DNA of 64,000 nucleotides from Heligmosomoides polygyrus polygyrus (taxonomy: Eukaryota; Nematoda; Chromadorea; Rhabditida; Heligmosomidae). Positions 41,823 to 52,564 of this stretch are shown here, one piece after another. The position numbers and the translations under genes were made by a program. Under the pieces are notes generated by a model. It had not been told where the DNA came from. It did not search any database and saw nothing but the letters and a program-made list of their open reading frames with translations. The stretch lies in NCBI GenBank assembly GCA_947396885.1, contig OX377202.1, forward strand, positions 110,688,221 to 110,752,220, in the 5' to 3' direction. Every line of letters starts with the position of its first letter. Within the stretch, counting starts at the first letter, position 1.

Positions 41823-44800
41823 TTAATACCTGGCGATTTGCGCTTGTCCACGCTGTGACGGAAGTACGGAGATGGCCGGTACCTCAGAAGTGGGTCTACC
41901 GATGCGTAACAACACAAAAACCTGTCGACGATAATTTTCAAGGAAGAGTATTATAATGATAGGACTGAATAGAGGGAATGATGCCATCAAGATGGAGCAG
42001 ATCGACGCGACGAAGGGAGTCGACGTCACTCCACCGAAGAAGAGGCTAAATATTACGAGACATGGTGCGTGAAGGAAGCCGAACGGACACGCTGTCTGAA
42101 ATTATTATCTTTGTAAAATGAGTCAGCATTTTTGTTCTAAGGTACAGAACTGCTACAGGATTCGTTTTACGGTGGGCGCATGCGAAAAGCACATACCTGT
42201 AGCAACAATAGCACGAACATCTTTCGATGCAATTCCTTCTGTTTGCTGCTATAGAGAGAATTTTTCAAAGTCGTATGAATTGTGTAAGCAGCCCAACTGA
42301 TGACTGCGCCTACTGTCAACATCAAAAGGGGAAAGAAAAGAAACAACGTAAAAGTCAGCGCATCAAATTCCTGAAAAATAAGACTGATTTTCAAGGAATA
42401 AACATTCAGAAAATCCAAGTCATACCTTCAGTGACACCCCTATTAGGGCCAATTCCTGTGCGTGGAGTCCACTATTGACCAGAACAATGTTATCCAACTT
42501 CATATCTAGAGATGGGGTCGGCCAAAAAACAATCCAGACGACGGGAAACCAAATTGCAATGATAAACGAGTTGCAAATCAGGCCAAAAATCACATTGCGT
42601 CTGCACAGGAGAACATCGAATAGTTGACTTCTGGAACAGAATTCGAATAGCCAAGTCACTTTGGCGATTAGTCATGTGGACATTCATGTCCAATTTGGCG
42701 TATTAATCTTAAGCTAGTAAAGGTGTAGATTGTTCCACCAATCAATATCGTTCGATTTTATCGATTGATGGCGCAAAGCACTGTTTTTAGTCCGATAACT
42801 TTGCGGAATGCTGGTATATTTCTAGGTTGGTGCGAAGGCCGCTTTCGATCTTGTTGTTTCATCATTGATAGTTTTTCGAACTGAAACGATGGTTGTGGTA
42901 TAGGTTTATTAGGTTGTCCGAAAGGTTTTCAGCATTTCGTTTACTATTTTCCATTCGTCTGTTATTAATTAAAAAATCAACTTGCATTGCGCTTTAATGC
43001 TACTTTCAGTACAGAGTTTTTCGCTCTATCTGAATAAATAATTTTTATTTCAACTTTGTTTTACATTTCTGTTCTTGAAAAGCCTATTGAAGTATGTCGA
43101 AGAACCAGTTCCGAAGGAAATTTTGGATCTATCTAGTCCGGGGTAGGCTATATAACTAAAAAGTAGACAGCAAAATGTATTGAAACTTACTGAGCGGCTC
43201 CTAGAGAACGAGTTGGAACCTAAAAAAGACCAAAAACGAGCGAACGAACGAAAAAATAAAAAATCGCCACGGTTTACAACCGTCTCGGCGGACAAAAGGC
43301 GACGGAATGGAAGCATGCCGCGTGCTGGACGCCGCCTGACATGTTATAACCAGGATCGAATATAGTAAGGAGGGCACACAACTTTGCCTGCTTACAACCG
43401 CAACATTTTTTTTGTTTTTTTTATTTGTGACCTTTGTTTAGGCCCCATGTTGTTCTGTAGGAGTCGCTCGGTAATTCTCAAGTGGATTTGTTACATATGA
43501 TACCTTTTAGTTATGTGGTTTCCCCGGACTAGGATAGATCCGAAATTTTATTTCAACATCAAATTGGGACAATCCTCTGCCGAGACAGCTCGCCAAATCA
43601 ATAAAGTGTGAGGCCTAACAGTGTTGGAGAAACCACTGTGCGCCAGTGGTTCAATAAATTTCGGACCGGAAATTTCAGCCTTGAAGATGACCCCCGTAGT
43701 GGTCGAGTCACACTTATGGCCGTATCTTTTGATCAAATCCCAAAAAAAGACGCGTTTTCCCGGCTTTTGCGTCTTGTTGATATAACTCGCCTAAAATTCA
43801 TTAATTTCAAAAACAATAAAAATATTTGGGCTCAGGAGTGTATCGTATGGTATAAATTGTTTATATGAAGCTATGGAAATGGCCGAAATTGAAATTCTGC
43901 GCTCCATTGGGAAGGGCAGTCGATCCGATAACTGCTGAACTCAAAAATGTGCTTGCTTTCGCAATTGGTTAACTTTAAAGGAAGTTATTTCGAAAGGCCG
44001 AAAAAACCGGGAAAATGCGGTTTTTTTCGGTATTTTTGAAAAGGCTTCGGCCACAACTGTAGAGCGATCCTGGACGACGAGTTGAAGTTGAATTGATGGA
44101 AGCTGAACCATCCCTAACAGTTGGCGGGATCGCGGGAGAACTAGACGTCAGTAAAACTGCTGTTACGGATGCTTTGGAACGCCTCGGGAAGGTGAAAAGC
44201 TCGAAAAGTGGGTGCCCTACGAGTTGAGTGAGCGGCAAAAATTGTCACGCTCCGAGATTTGTTCTTCTCTATTTCTACGCAACAAAACTGACCCATTCTT
44301 GGATCGGGTCATCACTTGTAATGAAAAGGGATTCTGTATGACAACAAGAAGCATTCCGGACAATGGTTGGACGCGGACGAACCCTCTTGGCATTTTCAAA
44401 TGGCGGACCTCCACCAAAAAAGGTAATGGTCATTGTGTGGTGGCCGGCGCCTGGTGTGATCCATTACAACTTTTTGGCACCAAGCCGAACGATCACAGCA
44501 GAGTCCACCGTAAGGAAATCCACGAAATGCACCGCAAATTGCGTCAATTTCAGCCAGCATTGGTCAACAGAAGAGGTCCGGACGATAACGCCCGCCTACG
44601 CGTCTCACAAATCACTATTCAAAAAATGAACGAATTGAGGGTTGAAGTTCTGCCTCACCCACCATATTCTCCAGACCTCTCGCCAACCGACTACCACCTT
44701 TTCAAACACTTTCAGTACTTTCTCGCTGGTAAAACCTTCACCAGTCGGGACCAAGCCAAAACAGACTTCGTGGATTTCGTCGAATCTCGACCACCTAATT

Positions 44801-47773
44801 TTTCGCTGATGAAATAAATCCACTGGTTGCCGCTTGGCAAAACAGCGGATTCGAACGGTGTTCATTTCTACTAAATCCGATAAAATTTGAGAGAGGTGTG
44901 GTAGTTCAAAGTGAAGCAAAACGCTGAGCCCTTCCGGACAACCAAGTACATTGGTAGAAACCACATTTGCGCTATCGTCCGAAATTACTATCTCTTCTCA
45001 ACAGCCATTCTTGGATGATTTCGGCTCGCTTGCGGAGATGCTGTCAAAACGGGAATTCGCGTCCTTTTGATTCAAGAGTTCAAATTCGGCCGCAGCTCTG
45101 CGGAAACAACTCGAAACGTCATCAACGCATGAGGTCAACCAAATCTGAAAATGCACCGTGCAAAGATGGTTCGTAATATGAAGTGTGGGAAAATTAAAAC
45201 CTCAAAGAAATTGTACCAAAGGAATTATTCTACCTCTTTTGGAGAGTTCCTAGTTTGTTATGAAGAACTCGTTTTGATTTGGAACGTGTTCGGTTACATT
45301 TCAAAACTCTTAGAAGGGAAGGTCTGAAGCGTATTTCTGAACGGGGGGAACGAGTCATATCGGGAGAATCCTCACCCCTCAATTAGTATGAAAATGTGTT
45401 TATTTCTTGCCAAGTCGTTAAACCCAAGGAGTATGTAGGGCGTCCTTGAAGTCACCATGGAATACGGCACATCACGAGTTTGGGGGTGTTGTACGCCCGC
45501 GATGCCTCTGCAGCCAATGGCTCGGAGCGCAGGTGGGTAGAGGGTTGACTCGTGCGAGGGAGGTAAGGGGTTCGGTTTTTGTGCGCTGCTGCATTTTTGC
45601 ATTTTGACTGACTGTATCGCAGAAAATGCGAGTTACTTTTTCACATGTGGTCGATTAATAGGGTAAAGGCGCTGTTGTCAAGAGGCGCGGGCACGGCGCC
45701 TGGTTTATCAAATAAACATATCTCCGTTGCCGAGCCGTGCCTGCGTCTCGTATAAAAATCGCGTCACGCATTGTGTAGGCTTTTTCTCGCATTTTTTCTC
45801 ATTACTTCGACGCATACTTTATGTTCCTCGATTCACCATTTAGTTTCGGCGTATTTTTTTAATAAAAACTTGGTTTAATTACCCAAGTTTGAGGTGACGC
45901 CTGACGCTTTCGTTGTCGTGACGCTGTTGTGGTTATTTGGAATAAACTTGATGCAACTCATTTCTTGGAGCTAACCGCGTGGCTATCGAGGATTTACCGA
46001 AAATTTATTTAGACTGGTTGAGATTTAGGGGATTCTGACGGCTGTACCATTTTCAGACGTTTTCTGCGCATTTTCTAGCTGTACGCTGTGAAGAGTACCT
46101 TTCTTGCAACTTGTTTATCACTGACCGGATTTTTAACCACAACGAATTCGCCAGCTTCAAGTTGACGTGCTTCGAAGTCCTTGAGTATGTTGGCCGTCCG
46201 TTCGGCCAACTTGATTTCTTTTCTCGAAGTTTCCTTGCGTAAAGGTGGGTCACATTTCAGCGTGAGCAGGTGGATCACTACTCGAACACCGGCGGACATT
46301 GTTGGTGTTAGGTTTTAGAAAGTCTTCAGCAGACCTCTTACTTCCAGGTGACAGGCAAAGATGAGGGAAAGAGCGTATCGATGGCTGTTTAGTTCAGTTT
46401 GCGGGATCCGCACCTTGTTTTACATTTAGATCACCTGTGAAGTCACTTCATGCACTTTGCACCCGTGTATCACTGATGTTGAACATTTCTACATCACCAT
46501 GTTGAATACCACAGCATTGAGCTGGATAACTAGGCATAAAAACGTCTGAAAATGATATGGACGTCAGAATCCCCAAATCTCAACCAGTCAGTTGAAATGC
46601 AGAAATTCAGCAGCGCACAAGAACCAAACCCCCGATCTTCCTCCTATGAAGCAACCTCGCTGCCCACTGCGCCACGATCCGCTCGTCAGTAGGGTCGTCG
46701 CGTGCGTACAACAGCCCCAAACTCGTGATGCGCCGCACTTCATTGTGACTTCGGCGACTCCCTACACCTTGGGTTTTTTTTCCACCTTGGTGTGGACTCT
46801 CACTATGTATATGGCTCGCTCCCTCCGTTCAGACATACGCTTCAGACCCTTCCCTTGTTAGGCATAGGCTTGAGGAAGTGTCCAATTTGACGTGAAAAAT
46901 GCCCAATTCCGCGCGGAAATGCTATACATGCACATACAATAGCAGGGTTATCATTAGTATCATAGTCAGCAGACTAACTTGCATATTTGAAGGTATCTGT
47001 AGATGAAGCTGTCCGCCACCAATACCATCGAGCTGGCGAATGATACACAGTAGAACGCCAATAGGCCCAGTCCATCCGCTCTCTCGCGAAGTGGCCCACA
47101 GGCAAGCAGTACGAACGCGAAGTCCCTTGATACCGTTATCTGCAGAAGGAATCCAGAAAATTGTAGGTAACTTGCACAACAAAGACAGTGCACCACCGCT
47201 TTTTAGCATTGAATGTGAAGGGAGTAGGCTGCACTCTGTCCTTGAAAAAGGGATAAAGGACGGCGTTACTCAATCCCTTTTGGGATGCGCCACGCATTCT
47301 ACTTCTACGGGATCTCGTGGAGGCCAGTTGAATGCGTATTTGGCCATACAATGACTTGCGGTGGTGAGCCGATGAACAAGTCAGCGCTTTATCCTTCCCC
47401 GACAACTCTGGTACCAATTCACCGATCCCAGAGGGATGGAAGGCTTGGTTGGTCTAGGCGGGAAATCCGAACCAGGAACCTGGTATCAGGTGCACGCGAC
47501 AGTTGCGCCTCTTCCGACTGCGCTACACGCGCCCTGCCCTTACGGTAGCATAATTACTGTAAATGCAAAGTAGGTAGGAGTTCAACCTACAGGTACGATG
47601 AGAATGAAGCAAGTCGAAAAGAGCAGATCCTGCAGCGCCGTTGCAAGAAAGAAGTGCTTGTAGGCGTCGAGATTTCTCACAGGGCAGCGAAGATACAGGT
47701 AGAGCAGATAGAAGTTGGCCAGCAGTGATAGCGAAGAAATCGCTTGGCAGATCACGACGGTATTTTCGTGCAT
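41823..47773 (-). CDS. Str-superfamily seven-transmembrane chemoreceptor, five exons
   Basis: Predicted 331-residue chemosensory GPCR. Exons in transcript order: 47591-47773, 46979-47139, 42426-42630, 42197-42370, 41823-42095, phases 0, 2, 0, 0, GT-AG ends. Landmarks: LANFYLLYLYLRCPVRN, LVADSFIYRYLQIC, FIIAIWFPVVWIVFW, TLFLFFPLLMLTVGAVISWA, LHRKMFVLLLLQ, TACPFGFLHAPCL and FSPIIIILFLENYRR. The C-terminus is one residue shorter than in its paralogs. A TTCAG acceptor lies about 36 nt before the ATG. Intron 2 is 4.3 kb and carries a mariner with a nested MITE, tRNA-related repeats and the SL1 match. Intron 1 carries a SINE. Exons 2-5 were duplicated to 51655-53933. Every exon is open. An alternative is that exons 1-2 and 3-5 come from different copies. 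Confidence 0.88.
42909..44945 (+). mobile_element. Decayed mariner with a nested MITE
   Basis: Starts TTAGGTTGTCCGAAAGGTTT after a TA and ends near CCTTCCGGACAACCAAGTA. Transposase pieces: VGETTVRQWFNKFRTGNFSL, then after many stops WVPYELSERQKLSRSEICSS, ITCNEKGFC where the usual catalytic TCDEKW has lost Asp to Asn, GPDDNARLRVSQ (second Asp region, disrupted), PPYSPDLSPTDYHLFKHFQY (third Asp) and DFVESRPPN. Clearly dead and old. Confidence 0.85.
43118..43548. mobile_element. MITE with AAATTT-GGATCTATC-CTAGTCCGGGG ends
   Basis: The left end AAATTTTGGATCTATCTAGT and the right end CTAGGATAGATCCGAAATTT are inverted repeats of about 26 bp. The duplicated mariner at 52565-53320 lacks this element, running from its CCGAAGGA block directly into TATTTTACTTTAACATC. 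The paralogous empty site shows that this is an insertion. Confidence 0.8.
44999..45180 (+). mobile_element. N-terminal fragment of a mariner transposase
   Basis: MLSKREFASF-like start in shifting frames: IRVLLIQEFKFGRSSAETTR and NVINA, then CTVQRWF of the helix-turn-helix. Related to the fragment at 7888-8290. It lies directly after the larger mariner at 42909-44945. Confidence 0.6.
45420..45612 (+). repeat. tRNA-related repeat (SINE-C), copy 1
   Basis: Matches the reverse complement of 46590-46790. Box A GAGCGCAGGTGGGTAGAGGG and box B GGGGTTCGGTTTTTG, then GTGCGCTGCTGCATTTTTGC. It stands at one side of the segment holding the SL1 match. Confidence 0.6.
45872..45893 (+). ncRNA. Exact 22-nt match to nematode spliced leader SL1
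   Basis: The sequence begins GGTTTAATTACC and ends CAAGTTTGAG, identical to the canonical SL1 exon, and is followed at once by GT as in SL RNA genes. The rest does not look like a normal SL1 RNA: downstream reads GTGACGCCTGACGCTTTCG, and the best Sm-site candidate is only GGTTATTTGGAAT. No adjacent 5S rRNA is seen. It may be a diverged SL RNA gene or pseudogene, or a retroposed trans-spliced transcript. Upstream AAAACTTGG can pair with the CCAAGTTT inside the match. Confidence 0.55.
45996..46590. repeat. Inverted repeat around a short minus-strand frame
   Basis: GACTGGTTGAGATTTAGGGG and TTTTCAGACGTTTT at 46010-46065 recur inverted at 46540-46585. Between them a minus-strand frame of 74 residues (EIKLAERTANILKDFEARQL, then VVKNPVSDKQ) has normal composition but matches no family I recognise. 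Confidence 0.5.
46590..46790 (-). repeat. tRNA-related repeat (SINE-C), copy 2, inverted
   Basis: On the minus strand: CATCACGAGTTTGGGGCTGT, box A ATCGTGGCGCAGTGGGCAGC, box B GGGGGTTTGGTTC, GTGCGCTGCTGAATTTCTGC. With copy 1 it brackets the SL1-containing segment. Confidence 0.6.
47251..47534 (-). mobile_element. tRNA-derived SINE (SINE-A), full length
   Basis: Minus strand: GGGCGCGTGTAGCGCAGTCG with box A, box B GGTTCGGATTTCC, the CCAACCAAGCCTTCC body, GGCTCACCACCGCAAGTCAT, and GAGTAACGCCGTCCTTTATCC. In intron 1 of the receptor gene, same orientation as the gene. The duplicated copy near 54070 lacks it, so it arrived after the duplication or that part was lost. Confidence 0.8.
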
Positions 47774-47934
47774 TCTTGTTTCAGTCCTTTCACCAGTGGC
47801 GTCTTAATCCTGAATTGTGCACTGGCTCTTACATGAATCGCTCTTGAGATGCGAGACGACAAAAAACGAGCCATTCAGGAATAGTTACGTCGGCAATAGA
47901 ATGCTTCAGGTTCACCACTCACAAGAGAAGCCCA

Positions 47935-48077
47935 GGGGCCAGATTCATCAACGATACCGCTGGTATCATCTCACCGCAGATTCACCATACCGGCCTACGC
48001 AGCATGTGATACAGAGATACAGACACAAGAACCGATATATCGTTACCGGCCGGTAAGCGGTTGATGAATCTGGCCCC
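47935..48077. mobile_element. Short MITE with GGGGCCAGATTCATCAA ends
   Basis: GGGGCCAGATTCATCAACG at the left and TTGATGAATCTGGCCCC at the right are perfect inverted repeats of 17-18 bp. Further inside, ACCGCTGGTA and TACCGGCCGGTAA give partial pairing. The total of 143 bp fits a very small non-autonomous DNA transposon. The target duplication is unclear. Confidence 0.8.
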
Positions 48078-48923
48078 AGGATCCTCCACGTACAAGGCTC
48101 AACCTTAACATCTAGCTTAACGACTCGAACTTGGAGGAATTTTTTCACGAATTTAGCGAAAACTTTACGGATGCTTTTGGAATTTGCAGCCAATAGGAGA
48201 TCCATCTACAAATTTGCTGTTTTCATTCTAAAGTTATTTTAGGTGGAATTTCTGATAAAAAATCGCCATAAAATATGGAAGAGGGCGAACCTCCACTTCA
48301 AGAGTGGCCTTGCACGTGGCGCTGTGTTCTTCCAATCATGCTCCATTTCTCTCCTGAAATTGCTCGTGAACCCTCAGAAGCCCTGAAACAGCCATAGGGG
48401 ATCTCCGGCAAATTTAGGAGAATAGCAGAGTCGAAATTGAAATATGCAGTTTTTACGACAATCATTCTTAAAATCAAATTGAACTCCTTCCAGAACGAAA
48501 CAGCGTATTCCAGATTTAACTACATAAACATCCTGTATTAAGGCGTAAAAGCCGTAAAATTTGAATTAAACCAAAGTAACCTAAATTTCTGATTAAAAAA
48601 AGTCTTTTAATTTTACCTCGTTTGTCTCAAAATGCTGCGACATTGAAGTTTTATGAAAGCTTTATTCTTAAGGGAAAATGACTGTTTACGCTTACTCCAA
48701 AGTGCTAGAAAGCAGCGGGCAAAAAGGGTTCGCTCCATGCACTCGTCTGCCTTTCTTCTAATTGACAGTGTGAATGTTGATTACTTGAAGACGCAAAGTG
48801 AAGATATACCAGTCTTCTAAAGTTTTCTTTTCTGTTTTACCGATGATTAGTGCGTATTCCCGTCGCGAAACAGAATTTTTGATAAATACTAAATCAATAA
48901 AAATCCAATAAAAATCAAAATTA
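48078..48923. other. No gene recognised
   Basis: About 850 bp of AT-rich sequence without recognisable motif on either strand. Confidence 0.45.
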
Positions 48924-49767
48924 TTAGGGTGTCCCACACGAAATGACCGAAAAGTAAAATTTATACAAAGCAATCAAAACCCAACCTTATTTGGTAGTAT
49001 ATTCTCCACAATTATCAACAACCTTTGCCCAACGTACACGCAAAGAGTGGATCCTGTCTTTATAGAAATGAGCTGGCCGCGAATCGAGGAAGTTGGTCAC
49101 CCAAACCCGGATTTCGTCGTAGTCAGGGAACCTTTTTCCAGCTGATGCGTGCCGCATGGAGATGGGGCAATGTCGGGGCTGTACGACGAATGTGGCAAAA
49201 GGGTCCAACCAAGTTTCTTGATTTTCTACCGAACGACTTTTGCGACGTGAGCCCTCGCATTGTCATGCAGCAAGTTAGAGGGCGTATCAACTCAACTCAA
49301 TTTGGATTCGAATTTGGAGCAAGATTTGGAGCAGACAAGCTCTACTGTAAGCTCCCGACTCGATCTTATAGGATCAGCTTCAACGACAGTCCGTGGAATG
49401 TCGCTATTCAGGATAGGCGCATGTCTTCCGTGCCCTTCGTCTTCAAGACTTTCGTCGCCGGCGGCAAAACGTTGAATACACCGTTCGCGTTCTCTTCTGA
49501 AAATGACGTCATCGCCAGATACAGGTGCCAACGAACGGACTTCTTCAATTTGAAGTCGTAGAGCAGGCACGCATGCACAATCATTTTCTGGTTCATTGTA
49601 GTCTGAAGGCCATAGTTTTAAAACCGATAAAGGAATAAAGCAGGAAAATAGCAAATGTAGAAGATGAAACGCCGTAAAACACTAACCCTAAGTGAGTTCA
49701 CAACCGATGGGAATAACTGTAAGAAGAAGGTCAGAATGTACACGACATTCCGTGTAGGACAACCTAA
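48924..49767 (-). mobile_element. Internally deleted mariner
   Basis: Ends TTAGGGTGTCCCACACGAAA and the reverse complement of TCCGTGTAGGACAACCTAA, TA on both sides. Minus-strand pieces: HACLLYDFKLKKSVRWHLYL (N-terminus), RFAAGDESLEDEGHGRHAP, VVEADPIRSSRELTVEL, then a jump to RFPDYDEIRVWVTNFLDSRP and HSLRVRWAKVVDNCGEY at the C-terminus. The catalytic core is missing. A family not otherwise seen in this window. Confidence 0.85.
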
Positions 49768-49856
49768 TACAATCATTTAAAAGAATAGTGCTCGATGTGA
49801 ATAGATCTTCATTAGAAACCCATCGAATGCATTATAATCGTAAATAGACGACCACT

Positions 49857-49905
49857 GAAGAAAAAGAAAGAAAGAAAAGAAGAAGAAAAAAGGAAGAAAA
49901 AATTT
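49857..49905 (+). repeat. Purine-rich GAA/AAG tract
   Basis: An almost pure purine run (GAAGAAAAAGAAAGAAAGAA and on), about 49 bp. Simple-sequence repeat. Confidence 0.8.
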
Positions 49906-49929
49906 GAACTGATCAGAAATGGTGGCCTT

Positions 49930-50495
49930 ATACAGTACTCGGGGAAATCACTATCGTAACCACAGAATTAACCCATTCCTTAATTGTGAATCTTCTTCTT
50001 TGATTTGACAACGAAGCGGCTTCGTGAAGAGAGTCGCGTTGTTGTGTCCGATGTTGAGCGAGTCCGTCCTGTAAGGCTGTCTGTGAAGGCGAATTTTGTA
50101 GTGTAGATTTGTTGCCGGAACTGAATAACGGCAACTCGAAGGCGTCGAGCATGTGAATGATGGTCTTCGAGTCGGATCTGGATTGTAACTGGTTGATTTG
50201 GCGATTCCATAGATAGCATAGGAATCTTGGCAGCGAATCACATAAGTGCAGCTTCCAGTCCTTCGTACGACTATGTCGATAGTCGAGTACGCGGTTGTCC
50301 TTGACCAAGGCTGCGTCGTCAACGTCGAAAAACCGACGGCAACAACGTGATGCTGGATTTCCACCTTCAAATCGAGATTCCGTGTGGCTTCCTTCCGACG
50401 GCATCAGCACGTCAAGTTTAGCGCGCACGCGCATTAGAAAGTTCTCGGCAGGTGTAATTAGGTTACGTCCAGATGAGCAAGCCGTCAAATGTTAA
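49930..50495 (-). mobile_element. C-terminal integrase region of a Ty3/gypsy-type retrotransposon
   Basis: Minus-strand frames: AENFLMRVRAKLDVLMPSEG, ASRCCRRFFDVDDAALVKDN, SCTYVIRC in a second frame, WNRQINQLQSRSDSKTI and a low-complexity Gln/Ser-rich tail. FDVDDAALVKD followed by a short beta-barrel-like TYVIRC piece is typical of the integrase C-terminal domain of gypsy-type Pol. At least one frameshift separates the parts. No LTR or protease/RT region identified. Confidence 0.6.
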
Positions 50496-51444
50496 TCCGT
50501 GAGGAATGGTTGAACGGCGTCCACCGCTGCTTCCTTCCCTTCAGTTTTGTCGTCCTCTATTGAGGATATCTACGACTTTTCAGCTCTACCATGTAGAGTC
50601 GCATTCTATCGATAGTTCCGTTGACTCTTACGGCCACCACAGGTAGGATTAACCGCTTCACCATGGTTGATTGGGGTGATGGTGATGTTGTTCGTCCTTC
50701 TAGGCTTTTTGGCAGATTTGGGTTCTTTCTCTTTGTTGGAAACCTCTTTTGAAATTTACAACTTCTTGTGGCGAACAGTGTTACGGTCGCGGCCCAACTT
50801 GATAACGAAGTCGCCCTCCTTTGCCCAGTTCCATCCCTCTTGAGTGCAGGAGGGACGGCGATGATGCTCCGAGAAGTCTTTGTCGTCTTTCCGAGTGTTC
50901 ACAAATCGGATCTCGATGCTAAGTTTCTTGATATTTCGTGGTGCTATTTTACAGCATCTAGTATAACGCATGGTCTATCCTCTCACCATTTTTATTGCAA
51001 CTATTCGTAACAAAGTGGATCTCTATGCCAGTATGTTTTGTCAGTTCGTAGACGATTCCTTTCTGATGAAATTTTATGTTGCGATTTGACACAGAGAGCT
51101 TTGGTTAATCGTGGCTCTTTTCTGCCGAATCATAGGGGAGTGGAATCCTACATCCGCTCCTCTACCACCTGCGCAACTCCATAGCTCCGTTCATAGATTA
51201 GTTAAACAGAAGCGGTAAAAATGATTCGAATCACCGTTCGGAGCCTCATCCCGCGATATACACCTCACCTCAACGTGCCATAGTCTCCTACTATCCTTTC
51301 CTTGCAAAAATGAAACCATGCGAGTGTGTCAGGCCTTCATTTGTTTTCCAGTCACTCTAGTCCCCAAGACTCACCGGAATCCAGCTGCAGGGAACTCTTC
51401 CTTCTCAACGGTCCCTCTCCTTTCAGCTGCCGCACTTGCGTTTG
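50496..51444. other. No gene recognised
   Basis: A minus-strand frame at 50756-50971 (EGWNWAKEGDFVIKLGRDRN and on) has normal composition but no family I recognise. It may belong to the same retroelement as 49930-50495. Around 51112-51185 the minus strand has a weak tRNA-like GTTGCGCAGGTGGTAGAG. Confidence 0.35.
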
Positions 51445-52564
51445 CCAGTCTAGAGGGCTTCCGAAGCAGTTCAGGCCTGACACGTTACACACGCAAATGA
51501 AAGAGGTTGGTGACCGCCCTGTTCAAACGCATGATCGAAAGATGAGGTCACTGCCTCAGAAGAGCAGACGCCGCGAAGATGGTGAACAAACGCCGAAGAA
51601 CAAGAGGATACACAGGATGTGATGTCTTGTTACCTTCCAAACTTTGTAGGTTCATTAAGACCTGGCGATTTGCGCTTGTCCACGCTGTGGCGGATGTACG
51701 GAGGTGGCCGATACCTCAGAAGTGGGTCTACAGATGCGTAACAACACAAAAACCTGTCGACGATAATTTTCAAGGAAGACTATTATAATGATAGGACTGA
51801 ATAGAGGGAATGATGCCATCAAGATGGAGCAGATCGAAGAGGCGAAAGGAGTCGACGTCACTCCACCGAAGAAGATGCTATATATTACGAGACATGGTGC
51901 GTGAAGAAAACCGAACGGACACGCTGTCTGAAATTATTATTTTTGTAAAACGAGTGTTAGCATTTTTGTACTGAAGTTCAGAATTGCTGCAGGACTCGTT
52001 TTACGGTGGGCGCATGCGACGAGCACATACCTGTAGCAGCAGTAGCACGAACATCTGCTGATGAAGTTTCTTCAGTTTGCTGCTGTAGAGAGAATTCTTC
52101 AAAGTTGTATGAATTCTGTAAGCAGCCCAACTGATAACTGCGCCTGCTGTCAACATCAAAAGGGGAAAGAAAAGAAACAACGTAAAAGTCAGCGCATCAA
52201 ATCCCTGAAAAATAAGACTGATTTTCAAGGAATAAACATTCAGAAAATCCAAGTCATACCTTCAGTGACACCCCTATTAGGACCAATTCTTGTGCGTGGA
52301 ATCCACTATTGAGCAGAACAATGTTATCCAACTCCATATCTAGTGATGGGGTTGGCCAAAAAACAATCCAGACGACGGGCAACCAAAACGCAATCATAAA
52401 CGCGTTGCAAATCAGGCCCAAAATCACATTGCGTCTGCACAGGAGAACATCGAATAGTTGACTTCTGGAACAGAATTCGAATAGCCAAGTCACTTTGGCG
52501 ATTAGTCATGTGGACATTCATGTCCAATTTGGCGTATTAAGCTTAAGCAAGTAAACGTGTAGAT

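Noticed and set aside
46075..46299. 74-residue minus-strand frame as a gene
   Set aside because: Composition is protein-like, but it lies inside an inverted repeat, has no splice context and matches no family I can name. Noted within the repeat entry only.
49025..49561. Plus-strand frame of 178 residues
   Set aside because: It lies antisense to the deleted mariner at 48924-49767 and has no recognisable domain.
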